Origin: Nocardioides sp. JQ2195
GTDB taxonomy: Bacteria > Actinomycetota > Actinomycetes > Propionibacteriales > Nocardioidaceae
DNA: 64,000 nt
Assembly (NCBI RefSeq): GCF_012272695.1
Contig: NZ_CP050902.1
Span: 2,108,001-2,172,000, forward strand
Direction: 5' to 3'
Below the pieces are notes generated by a model. The model ran no database searches, had not been told where the DNA came from, and saw nothing but the letters and a program-made list of their open reading frames with translations. Position numbers and translations under genes: made by a program. Shown piece by piece: positions 9,880 through 17,100 of the stretch (position 1 is the stretch's first letter; each line of letters begins with the position of its first letter).

Positions 9880-10980
9880 TCAGATGGGATCCAGGCCAGC
9901 GCACGTCACGTAGACGGCTCCGCGGTAGATGCGCCGGTCGATGGCGACCCGGCTCGACGTCCAGGTCGGCGCGCCCTTGACCTGTGCCGAGACGTAGACC
10001 TTGTAGTAGGCCAGCGCAGTGGGCAGGTCCGCTGGATTGAAGCGGACCGCCAGCACCGACTGGTCCGGCACCCCGTTGGTCACGGGGTTCGCGACCGGGA
10101 TGCTTCGGATGTAGGACTCTGAGCCGAGGTTCGGCGCCCTCCAGAGCTCGGCCGTGTAGTTCACCTGGGGATACGGATTCGGCCAACGTGCATCCGACCA
10201 GTAGTTGTCGAGCCCGCTGGACTGCACACAGGTGACACTGGCAGGGCCCTTGACGGTGAAGGCCGTGATCGAGCCCGACGAAACTTGCGAGGTGTCCGAG
10301 AACGTGGCCAGCGTGCCGGTGGGGGCCGACGCCACTCCCCCGGCCAGGAGGACCGCGGCCGAGGTGCCCAGAGCGATCATGCGGGAGACTCGGCGAAGGC
10401 CCGTCCCGTCGCCCACGGAGCCAGCGGTCGCATCCGGGGCGTTCCCACCCGACCCGGAGCGCTCCGCATCGCGCTTCCCAGAAGCATCCTCGTCCTGGCC
10501 TCGGCCGAAGGCCGAGACCAGGAGCAGGGAGACGAAGGCACCGCACAGCAACAATCCCCCCGGAGTGCTCGCGGCGTTGACGACGTGACCTGCCCAGGGG
10601 ACGTCGAGGAACACCCGGTAGGCGTCTTCGACCGGGTAGGCCTCTGCGTCAGGTGCAGGGTTGGCGTCACCCTTCAGGTGCAGGATGACTCCGTCATCGG
10701 TGTGGTCGATGGAGACGATGCGATGGGTGATCCGCACGTTGCGCCCGGTCTCGACACTCACCACATCGCCCACCCGGAGCTCCGTTGCCGGCACCTCCTT
10801 GGCCAGGGCCAGCGCCCCAGCCTCGATCTCCGGCGACATCGAACCGGACTTGAATACCAGCGGACGCGCGTCGAGAGCCAGGGCGAGTCCGCTCAGCACC
10901 AGGCACAGCGCGCCCAGCACGGCACCGGACCAGAGCGCGCCCTCTCGCATCCAGTGGGTCCATCTCACCCGCGTGGTCAT
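9880..10980 (-). CDS. SipW-type signal peptidase I fused to a SipW-substrate-like exported domain
   Basis: 366 aa from the ATG at 10978-10980, overlapping the stop of the upstream gene by ATGA. Residues 1-165 are an S26B (ER/SipW-type) signal peptidase: a membrane helix near residues 18-36, catalytic Ser47 in KSGSMSPEIEAG, His86 in ITHRIVSIDH, the GDANPAPD segment, and a second membrane helix near 140-160. After a Gly/Ser/Asp linker comes a further hydrophobic helix (about 201-219), then GTLATFSDTSQVSSGSITAF. That resembles the N-terminus of SipW-dependent exported proteins such as camelysin/TasA. The remaining roughly 135 residues are a probable extracellular beta domain. The enzyme may process its own domain or neighbours. 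It is the last gene of a five-gene overlapping set. Confidence 0.75.
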   Translation of the reverse strand: MTTRVRWTHWMREGALWSGAVLGALCLVLSGLALALDARPLVFKSGSMSPEIEAGALALAKEVPATELRVGDVVSVETGRNVRITHRIVSIDHTDDGVILHLKGDANPAPDAEAYPVEDAYRVFLDVPWAGHVVNAASTPGGLLLCGAFVSLLLVSAFGRGQDEDASGKRDAERSGSGGNAPDATAGSVGDGTGLRRVSRMIALGTSAAVLLAGGVASAPTGTLATFSDTSQVSSGSITAFTVKGPASVTCVQSSGLDNYWSDARWPNPYPQVNYTAELWRAPNLGSESYIRSIPVANPVTNGVPDQSVLAVRFNPADLPTALAYYKVYVSAQVKGAPTWTSSRVAIDRRIYRGAVYVTCAGLDPI

Positions 10981-11624
10981 GACGTCTTCTGGCTGGCGGT
11001 GAAGGTCAGCGCAACCGAGCCCGTCTTGCCCTGGTTGGCGTTCGTCGCGGCGAGATCGAGTCCGACGATCACACAGACCTGTTGCGTGCCGCTCGCAGCA
11101 ATCTGTTGGGCCGTGTCGGTCAGTGACTTGGCCGTCCCGTCGACATTCTTCGCCGGTGCGAGGGATGTTCCGCTGCACGTGTCGACCTGGGGATAGGCCG
11201 CGACGGGCTGGGCCCTGCCGGTGAAGAGCTGCACCGTGATCGGCGTGCCGACGAAGCTCCACGCCGGGGAGGCGCCCTGGGTCGCCGTCGCAACATACGT
11301 CAACGGCGGATCTCCGACGTTCCTGACGTCGAGATTGAACGCCTTGCGCTCACCGGGCACAAGACCGCTCCACGAGATCGTGGTCTTCGCGTAGTTCGCG
11401 CCCGGACCGACAGCTCCGTTGCTGTCGAACTGCAGGTCCATCGTCCCCGAGGAGATGGGCCCGCCACTAACGACCGCAGTGTCGCTCCAGTAGGCATAGG
11501 TGCCGATCGATCCGAAGCCCAACAGCAGGCCGAGGCTGAGCACAGCACGCGTCCTGGCGGAGCGGAGCACCTGCCAGGCGCTCTTCCGACCGGTGTTGGG
11601 CCACGTCTCAGTGTGTCGTCCCAT
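10977..11624 (-). CDS. SipW-dependent-type exported protein (camelysin/TasA-like signal)
   Basis: 215 aa. After a basic N-terminus a single hydrophobic helix (VLSLGLLLGFGSIGTYAYW) leads into YAYWSDTAVVSGGPISSGTMDLQ. This is the alternate signal-peptide pattern of proteins cleaved by SipW-type peptidases (A-x-W-S-D ... G..I..G). The rest is a Thr/Ser/Gly-rich beta domain with two cysteines (VDTCSG and QVCVIV) that may form a disulfide. It overlaps the LPxTG gene upstream by 17 nt and the peptidase fusion downstream by 4 nt, so expression is coupled. Probable role: an exported surface or fibre-forming subunit (inference from the signal type). Confidence 0.7.
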   Translation of the reverse strand: MGRHTETWPNTGRKSAWQVLRSARTRAVLSLGLLLGFGSIGTYAYWSDTAVVSGGPISSGTMDLQFDSNGAVGPGANYAKTTISWSGLVPGERKAFNLDVRNVGDPPLTYVATATQGASPAWSFVGTPITVQLFTGRAQPVAAYPQVDTCSGTSLAPAKNVDGTAKSLTDTAQQIAASGTQQVCVIVGLDLAATNANQGKTGSVALTFTASQKTS

Positions 11625-12270
11625 GACCCGTTCCCGCCTCCTTCCGATCCTTGCGCCGCATCAACGCCGCCCCCACACCCATCCCCACTCCAGCAGTCAC
11701 GATGAGCCACCCGGTTGCTGGAGCACCAGTGCCCGGCAGGAGCCGGTCTGACTCATCGGGTGAGCCGTCCGTGACAGCTCCCCCGTTCGTCGCGCTCGCG
11801 TCGGCCAGCGTGACGCGGAACGAGAGCGCGAGGTCATCACGCTGCGTCGCGTTGGTCGACGTCGGGTCATAGCTGGCCCTGATCCGGATCCTGCGTGACT
11901 CCCCGCCCGAGAGCGAGTCGCTGCTGAGCCGGAACGTCCTGTCGGTCTGCTCCAACCGGACCCTCCGATCGCGACCGACCTTGGCGGACAGGTCGATGTC
12001 CCCGTTGCGCAGCAGGTGGTCGCGGTCTCGACTCTCCACCGAGATGGTGAGGTGGCCCGCGTCGGAGGCTTGGTTGCGCACGAAGAACGACACCTCACGG
12101 ACATCCCCCGGAACCCACCGGACGCTCGGGTCGAAGAGTGGCTCGGCAAGGTGACTCGACCAGGACTGTCCGTCCCAGCTGACTCCCACCTCGTCCGCCG
12201 CAACGGCCGGCGACGGCACGCCAAGGGCCAGCGCGGCGACAAGGACGAGCTTCCCGAGCAGGTGCTTCAC
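11608..12270 (-). CDS. LPxTG-anchored cell-surface protein
   Basis: 220 aa. It has a conventional Sec signal peptide (KLVLVAALALGVPSPAVAA) and an Ig-like beta-rich middle (RWVPGDVREVSFFVRNQASDAGHL). The C-terminal sortase signal reads LPGTGAPATGWLIVTAGVGM, followed by a basic tail RRKDRK, so it is probably linked to peptidoglycan by a housekeeping sortase. The gene overlaps both neighbours (ATGA with the upstream SipW-type peptidase, 17 nt with the next gene). This implies that the anchored protein works with the alternate-signal exported proteins, perhaps as a wall anchor or base for them. Confidence 0.75.
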   Translation of the reverse strand: MKHLLGKLVLVAALALGVPSPAVAADEVGVSWDGQSWSSHLAEPLFDPSVRWVPGDVREVSFFVRNQASDAGHLTISVESRDRDHLLRNGDIDLSAKVGRDRRVRLEQTDRTFRLSSDSLSGGESRRIRIRASYDPTSTNATQRDDLALSFRVTLADASATNGGAVTDGSPDESDRLLPGTGAPATGWLIVTAGVGMGVGAALMRRKDRKEAGTGHGTTH

Positions 12271-12803
12271 GATGCTGCCCCACGGTTCCGCCGTCGGTCA
12301 CGCAGCGAGCTGGTCAGCATGAACGCGGCATAGCCGAGCAGGAGCCCAGCAACGACGTAGACCGCCATCTGCCGCTCCTTGCCGCTGAGCCAGTTGTTCA
12401 CGTGGCCGATGAAGGGCACTGAGTACCAGAGCTCTCCCCGGACCTGCACCGGTCGGACCGGCAACTCGTCGGGAGTCCCGTTGGCATCACCCTGCGTCCG
12501 GAACTCCACCTCACCCTTGCCGTTGACGCCCGACGAGACGACTCGGTGCGTGACCACGGTCGGCTCACCGGACTCGAGCTGATAGGTGATCACCGAGCCG
12601 ACGCCGATGTCACCGACGTCGGCGGGCCTGACCACCACCAAGGTGCCTGGTGGGTAGCTCGGCTGCATCGACCCCGTGAGGATCGTGTACGGCGTCGCGC
12701 CGGCGACCCTGGGCACGAGCACCGCCACGACCAGCGCCGCCACGACACCCAGGATCACCAGCCAGGCGAGCACCCGGCCGACCCACGCGAGTGGGCCCGG
12801 CAC
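12267..12803 (-). CDS. sipW: SipW-type (ER-type) signal peptidase I
   Basis: 178 aa. There is an N-terminal membrane helix (about 11-32), the catalytic Ser45 in YTILTGSMQPSYPPG, His86 in VVTHRVVSSGV, the TQGDANGTPDE segment and a C-terminal helix (about 147-165). The Ser-His arrangement, rather than Ser-Lys, marks the S26B class of B. subtilis SipW, which processes dedicated exported fibre proteins. It lies 2 bp after its likely substrate (12806-13360) and overlaps the LPxTG gene. The whole set at 9880-13360 appears to be one transcript. Confidence 0.85.
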   Translation of the reverse strand: MPGPLAWVGRVLAWLVILGVVAALVVAVLVPRVAGATPYTILTGSMQPSYPPGTLVVVRPADVGDIGVGSVITYQLESGEPTVVTHRVVSSGVNGKGEVEFRTQGDANGTPDELPVRPVQVRGELWYSVPFIGHVNNWLSGKERQMAVYVVAGLLLGYAAFMLTSSLRDRRRNRGAAS

Positions 12804-12805
12804 GA

Positions 12806-13360
12806 TCAGGACTCGGTCTGGGTCAGTGACACCGTGATCGCGTTCAGGGTCGCCGTCAGGTTCTGCGTGTCATTGGCGTTGATCGTCGCTGCGTCACCGA
12901 AGGGGAACGTCACTGCCAGGGTCGAGGTGATCGTGTCGCCGTCGTCGGCGCTGGTGACCTGGGCAGGGACAGGGGCGCCTTCCTGGTCGACGTACGTCGC
13001 GTCCACGTCGAGCTGGAGCGTGGTGGGCGCAGGAGAACTGGTCACCGTGTAGTCGACAGTGTCCGGGGTCTCGAGTGTCGCCGCGAGGTTGTCACCCGAG
13101 GCAGCCACGGTGAAGGTGCACTCCTTGACGATCGTGTCTCCCGGGACGATCAGGGAAACAGAGGAGCCCGCCTTGGCATTGTCGGGGCCGTAGACCCAGC
13201 CTTCGTCACAGCTCGGGTTGCTGAGGGCAAGTTCGCCCGCGGCGATGTTGCCCCCGGGGAGATCGACGCTGTCGCTCCAGTAGGCGAGAGATCCGGCCCC
13301 GCCGAGCAGTAGGACCGCAGCGGCACCGGCGGCGATTGCGCCCTTGGTGGACTTGTTCAT
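12806..13360 (-). CDS. Alternate-signal exported protein, probable SipW substrate
   Basis: 184 aa from the ATG at 13358-13360 (MNKSTKGAIAAGAAAVLLLG). Its signal region ends GSLAYWSDSVDLPGGNIAAGEL, the SipW-cognate pattern. The mature part has a cysteine pair (NPSCDEGW and VKECTF), a long Thr-rich beta segment, and ends in LNAITVSLTQTES. The same architecture occurs in actinobacterial families annotated as alternate-type signal peptide domain proteins, usually adjacent to a SipW-like peptidase as here. It is the first gene of the locus; the 180-bp gap upstream of it should hold the promoter. Likely role: a secreted structural or surface subunit. Confidence 0.75.
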   Translation of the reverse strand: MNKSTKGAIAAGAAAVLLLGGAGSLAYWSDSVDLPGGNIAAGELALSNPSCDEGWVYGPDNAKAGSSVSLIVPGDTIVKECTFTVAASGDNLAATLETPDTVDYTVTSSPAPTTLQLDVDATYVDQEGAPVPAQVTSADDGDTITSTLAVTFPFGDAATINANDTQNLTATLNAITVSLTQTES

Positions 13361-13540
13361 GTCATGCTCCCGGGATTCGTGAACGCTCTGCGGCTGGGGT
13401 GGTCCGAGCCGCTTCCACAAAGAGAACGGGGATTACTGCTCCCCATGTTCCGAACCGTGCCACAAATGGCCCGAAAGGACCACAGGCATGGTCCGATCGA
13501 GCCATGCCGGGGCCCAGGTCCGATCGTCCCCGTCGTGACG

Positions 13541-14101
13541 TCAGGGACGGCGGTGCCAGAAGGCCGAGACCTCGATCCGCCCCTCGTCAAACCTGGCTGA
13601 CAACCCGTGCCGTGAGAAGCACGAGAGCACTGCTTCGAGCAGGTGGTCCCCCGGTGCCGCGTTGGCCGTCGAGGCGTGCCACAGGTTCACCTCGAGCATG
13701 CCCTCGTCGATCGCGTGCCAGACGTCGGGCTGGGTGAACCAGATGACACCACGGAGGCCGTCCGAGGCGTCCGATGCCAGGGACTCCTTCGCCTTCCAGT
13801 GGTCCTCAACGCCCTGGAGGACCCGGACCCCGTGCTCCGAGCACTCGGCGAAGACCGCTTGGAGGCGGTCGTGGTCGGTGGTCGCAGGCCACGTGGATGC
13901 CTCGGCAGCCAGGTCCTTCCGCGCGCCGGCCAGCCATGCACGCGCCATGATCGAGGCGTCCGTCTCCGGCATCTCGGCCCGGGTCGCCTCGACGACCTCG
14001 GCCTCCATCTGCTCGGGCGACAGGAGCCCGGCCCGCACCTGGAGGCGGGCGAAGTCGACCAGCTCTTCCTCAGGTGTGCGCCGGGCTCCTCGAATCACCA
14101 T
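13541..14101 (-). CDS. Conserved protein of unknown function (possibly DUF6891-like)
   Basis: 186 aa from an ATG at 14099-14101; longer in-frame extensions run into pdxS and look non-coding. The protein is soluble and acidic, with RRTPEEELVDFARLQVRAGLL at the start, WLAGARKDLAAEASTWPATTDHDRL in the middle, and DGLRGVIWFTQPDVWHAIDEGM, LLEAVLSCFSRHGL and SAFWHRRP at the end. This resembles actinobacterial DUF6891 proteins from memory, but I cannot confirm it. No catalytic motif or signal peptide is seen. It lies 10 bp after the pdxS stop, so it probably shares the pdxS transcript. Confidence 0.75.
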   Translation of the reverse strand: MVIRGARRTPEEELVDFARLQVRAGLLSPEQMEAEVVEATRAEMPETDASIMARAWLAGARKDLAAEASTWPATTDHDRLQAVFAECSEHGVRVLQGVEDHWKAKESLASDASDGLRGVIWFTQPDVWHAIDEGMLEVNLWHASTANAAPGDHLLEAVLSCFSRHGLSARFDEGRIEVSAFWHRRP

Positions 14102-14111
14102 CGGCTGCGCG

Positions 14112-15035
14112 TCACCAACCGCGCTCGGCGAGCCGGTGCGGCTGCGGGATGTCCTCGACGTTGATGCCGACCATCGCCTCGCCGAGGCCACGCGAGACCT
14201 TCGCGACCACGTCGGGGTCGTCGAAGAACGTGGTCGCCTTGACGATCGCCTCGGCCCGCTCGGCCGGGTTGCCGGACTTGAAGATGCCCGAGCCGACGAA
14301 GACACCCTCGGCCCCGAGCTGCATCATCATTGCGGCGTCGGCCGGGGTGGCGATGCCACCGGCGGTGAAGAGGACCACGGGGAGCTTGCCCTTCTCGGCA
14401 ACCTCCTTGACCAGCTCGTACGGCGCCTGCAGCTCCTTCGCGGCGACGAACAGCTCGTCGGCCGACAGAGCACCGAGGCGGCGGATCTCGCCGTTGATCG
14501 TGCGCATGTGGGTGACCGCGTTGGAGACGTCGCCGGTGCCGGCCTCGCCCTTGGAGCGGATCATCGCCGCGCCCTCGGTGATGCGACGCAGCGCCTCACC
14601 CAGGTTGGTGGCACCGCACACGAAGGGAACTGTGAAGTTCCACTTGTCGATGTGGTTGGCGTAGTCCGCCGGGGTCAGCACCTCGGACTCGTCGATGTAG
14701 TCGACACCCAGCGACTGCAGGATCTGGGCCTCCGCGAAGTGGCCGATGCGGGCCTTGGCCATCACGGGGATGGAGACCGCCGCGATGATCCCGTCGATCA
14801 TGTCGGGGTCGCTCATCCGGGACACGCCACCCTGGGCGCGGATGTCGGCGGGCACACGCTCGAGAGCCATCACGGCGACGGCGCCGGCGTCCTCGGCGAT
14901 CTTGGCCTGCTCGGGGGTGACGACGTCCATGATGACGCCGCCCTTGAGCATCTCGGCCATGCCGCGCTTCACGCCGGAGGTACCCGTCGCCTGCGCAGCG
15001 GCAGCGACGGTGGAATCAGTGGAATCAGTTGCCAT
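14112..15035 (-). CDS. pdxS: Pyridoxal 5'-phosphate synthase lyase subunit PdxS
   Basis: 307 aa TIM-barrel enzyme that condenses ribose-5-phosphate, glyceraldehyde-3-phosphate and ammonia (from PdxT) to PLP. Diagnostic segments: [65 protein letters not shown] (with Lys in [13 protein letters not shown]) and [15 protein letters not shown]. The N-terminus has an extra Thr/Ser/Ala-rich stretch of about 20 residues, common in actinobacteria. pdxT usually follows within a gene or two; here it is 7.7 kb away. Confidence 0.97.
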   Translation of the reverse strand: MATDSTDSTVAAAAQATGTSGVKRGMAEMLKGGVIMDVVTPEQAKIAEDAGAVAVMALERVPADIRAQGGVSRMSDPDMIDGIIAAVSIPVMAKARIGHFAEAQILQSLGVDYIDESEVLTPADYANHIDKWNFTVPFVCGATNLGEALRRITEGAAMIRSKGEAGTGDVSNAVTHMRTINGEIRRLGALSADELFVAAKELQAPYELVKEVAEKGKLPVVLFTAGGIATPADAAMMMQLGAEGVFVGSGIFKSGNPAERAEAIVKATTFFDDPDVVAKVSRGLGEAMVGINVEDIPQPHRLAERGW

Positions 15036-15128
15036 GGCTCAAGACTAGTCGCCTGTACACCGTTCAGGTGAACCGCCCCGAATGCCCGGAATTCGGACAC
15101 GGGGACAGCCCTCCTCAGGGCTGGGGAT

Positions 15129-15746
15129 TCAGGAGCTCGCGGCCTCGGCGTACGCCTGCTGGCGGACCGTCCAGACCCGCTGGAGCACGGTGACGGTGCT
15201 GGCCACGGCGAGGGCCCAGAGGGTGACCTCCATCAGGATCGGGAGGTCGAAGATCGCGCCCAGGCCGGTCATCACGAGGATGGAGACCAGACGGTCGGAG
15301 CGCTCTGCGATCCCGACCTTCGCGTGGTAGCCCATGCCTTCGGCCTTGGCGCGTGCGTAGGAGGTGACCGACCCCATCACCAGGCAGATCAGCGACAGCC
15401 ACAGGTAGAGGCGGCTGTCCCCGGGGCCGGCGAAGTAGAGCGCCAGCCCGCCGAAGATCGCACCGTCACCGATGCGGTCGAGCGTCGAGTCGAGGAACGC
15501 GCCGAACCGGTTGGTCTTGCCGGTGACCCGCGCCATGTGCCCGTCGATGAGGTCGCTGAAGACGAAGGCGGTGATGAACAGGACGCCGGCCAGGAGCTTG
15601 CCCTGGGGGAAGAACACCAGGGCACCGGTGCAGACGCCCAGGGTGCCCACCAAGGTCACCGCGTCGGCACTGATGCCGAGCTTGATGAACAACCTCGCAA
15701 TGGGGTTGAGCAGTCTGGTCCAGAACGCGCGAAATCTCTCCAACAT
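15129..15746 (-). CDS. pgsA: Phosphatidylinositol phosphate synthase (CDP-alcohol phosphatidyltransferase)
   Basis: 205 aa membrane enzyme with about six hydrophobic helices. The CDP-alcohol phosphotransferase signature is complete: SDLIDGHMARVTGKTNRFG followed by AFLDSTLDR (D-x2-D-G-x2-A-R-x8-G-x3-D-x3-D), near residues 65-92. In actinobacteria the member found beside the HIT protein and thrS makes phosphatidylinositol phosphate from CDP-diacylglycerol and inositol phosphate. The genes expected after it (PIM acyltransferase and PimA mannosyltransferase) are absent: pdxS follows within 93 bp. Confidence 0.9.
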   Translation of the reverse strand: MLERFRAFWTRLLNPIARLFIKLGISADAVTLVGTLGVCTGALVFFPQGKLLAGVLFITAFVFSDLIDGHMARVTGKTNRFGAFLDSTLDRIGDGAIFGGLALYFAGPGDSRLYLWLSLICLVMGSVTSYARAKAEGMGYHAKVGIAERSDRLVSILVMTGLGAIFDLPILMEVTLWALAVASTVTVLQRVWTVRQQAYAEAASS

Positions 15747-15758
15747 GGCGGCTGCAGA

Positions 15759-16532
15759 CTACCTGCCGTCGCGGGTCTCGCCGACCAGGGCCTCGACGAC
15801 CGTCGCCACGACGGAGGGGGCGCCGGCCACGTGCCAGTCCACGCCGGCCGCGTGGACCACGCGCGCCACCCCGCCCAGGCTGCGGATCAGTGCCGCCCCC
15901 GGGAGCCGGTCCCAGTCGGGGACCGTGTGCTGGAAGATCACGTCGCAGTGCCCGAGCAGGATCCCCACGCAGTCCATCGTCCCCGAGCCCTGCATCCTCA
16001 GGGTTGCGACCTGCTGGATCGCCCGACCGAAGGCCTCGCCGACCTCACCGTCGTAGAACGGCGGATGCAGGTAGGTCGACGCGCACGCGCGTTCGGCCGG
16101 AACGTCGACCAGTGCTGGGAGCGGCTCCCCGTTGCTGGTCGCCGCCAGGCCGGGCCCGCCGAGATACACCCGGTCGGTGGCGGGGTGGTGGACCGCGCCG
16201 AGCAGCACGTCGTCGCCTTCGGTGAGGGCCAGCGCCGAGCACCACCAGTCCATCCCGCGGAAGAAGTTGTAGGTGCCGTCGACGGGGTCGATCACCCAGG
16301 TGCGTCCGGACGCGCCCGCGTGGTTGGCGCCCTCCTCTCCCACGATCGCGTCGTCGGGGCGTTCGGCGCGCAGCGCCTCGACGATCAGCGCCTCGGCCGC
16401 ATGGTCGGCAGCGGTGACGATGTCGGCGACGTTCGTCTTCTGCTGGGCCCCGACCCCCTCCGCACGCATCCGCGCGGCCAGGCGACCGGCCTCACGGACC
16501 AGGCGGCTCGCCAGCTCGAGGTCACCGGTCAC
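15759..16532 (-). CDS. Inositol monophosphatase family protein
   Basis: 257 aa from a GTG at 16530-16532 that overlaps the HIT gene stop (GTGA). The metal-dependent lithium-sensitive phosphatase motifs are visible: VTAADHAAEALIVEALR, AIVGEEGAN, WVIDPVDGTYNFFRG (metal-binding D-P-V-D-G-T) and VPDWDRLPGAALIRSLGG near the C-terminus. The family dephosphorylates inositol phosphates, but also histidinol phosphate, PAP or sugar phosphates. Position between the HIT gene and PI-phosphate synthase makes an inositol-lipid role attractive, though the substrate cannot be read from sequence. Confidence 0.9.
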   Translation of the reverse strand: MTGDLELASRLVREAGRLAARMRAEGVGAQQKTNVADIVTAADHAAEALIVEALRAERPDDAIVGEEGANHAGASGRTWVIDPVDGTYNFFRGMDWWCSALALTEGDDVLLGAVHHPATDRVYLGGPGLAATSNGEPLPALVDVPAERACASTYLHPPFYDGEVGEAFGRAIQQVATLRMQGSGTMDCVGILLGHCDVIFQHTVPDWDRLPGAALIRSLGGVARVVHAAGVDWHVAGAPSVVATVVEALVGETRDGR

Positions 16533-17086
16533 CGGCCGGCTTCCTCGGGAGGCAGCCCGGCGGAGTCCCAGGCGTCGGCGAGCAGGTCACGGGTGTCCTG
16601 CAGCAGCTGCGGCAGGGTCTTGGTGCCGCCGACGACGGTGATGAAGTTGGCGTCTCCCGACCAACGGGGTACGACGTGCTGGTGCAGGTGGTCCGCCAGC
16701 GAGCCGCCGGCCGGCCCGCCGAGGTTGAGCCCGACGTTGAACGCATGGGGGTTGCTCACCGCACGGATCACCACGATGGCTCGCTGGGTGAGCGACATGA
16801 GCTCGGCCGCTTCGTCGCTGGTGAGGTCCTCGAGCCCTGCGACGTGGCGATAGGGCACGACCATCAGGTGACCGGGGTTGTAGGGGTGCAGGTTGAGCAC
16901 CACGTAGCAGTGCTCAGCACGCGCCACCACGAGTGAGTCCTCATCGGGCATCGCGGGGATGTTGCAGAACGGGCAACCGTCACCGGTCATGTCCGAGCGC
17001 ACGTAGGCCATGCGGTGCGGCGTCCAGATCCGTTCCAACCCGTCAGGCTGTCCGGTGCCCTGCTGGCCGTTCTCGTCGGCGGTCAT
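16529..17086 (-). CDS. HIT-domain nucleotide hydrolase/phosphorylase
   Basis: 185 aa. The histidine triad HLHQHVVPRW lies near residues 132-141, with a CPFCNI pair (residues 38-43) and the conserved NLHPYNPGHLMVVPYRHV strand upstream. The orthologous position next to thrS and pgsA in mycobacteria holds a diadenosine tetraphosphate (Ap4A) phosphorylase-type HIT protein, so a role in dinucleoside polyphosphate turnover is likely. It overlaps the inositol monophosphatase gene by 4 nt and lies 14 bp after thrS, implying one operon thrS-HIT-IMPase-pgsA. Confidence 0.92.
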   Translation of the reverse strand: MTADENGQQGTGQPDGLERIWTPHRMAYVRSDMTGDGCPFCNIPAMPDEDSLVVARAEHCYVVLNLHPYNPGHLMVVPYRHVAGLEDLTSDEAAELMSLTQRAIVVIRAVSNPHAFNVGLNLGGPAGGSLADHLHQHVVPRWSGDANFITVVGGTKTLPQLLQDTRDLLADAWDSAGLPPEEAGR

Positions 17087-17100
17087 CGGGCCGCTCCCGG

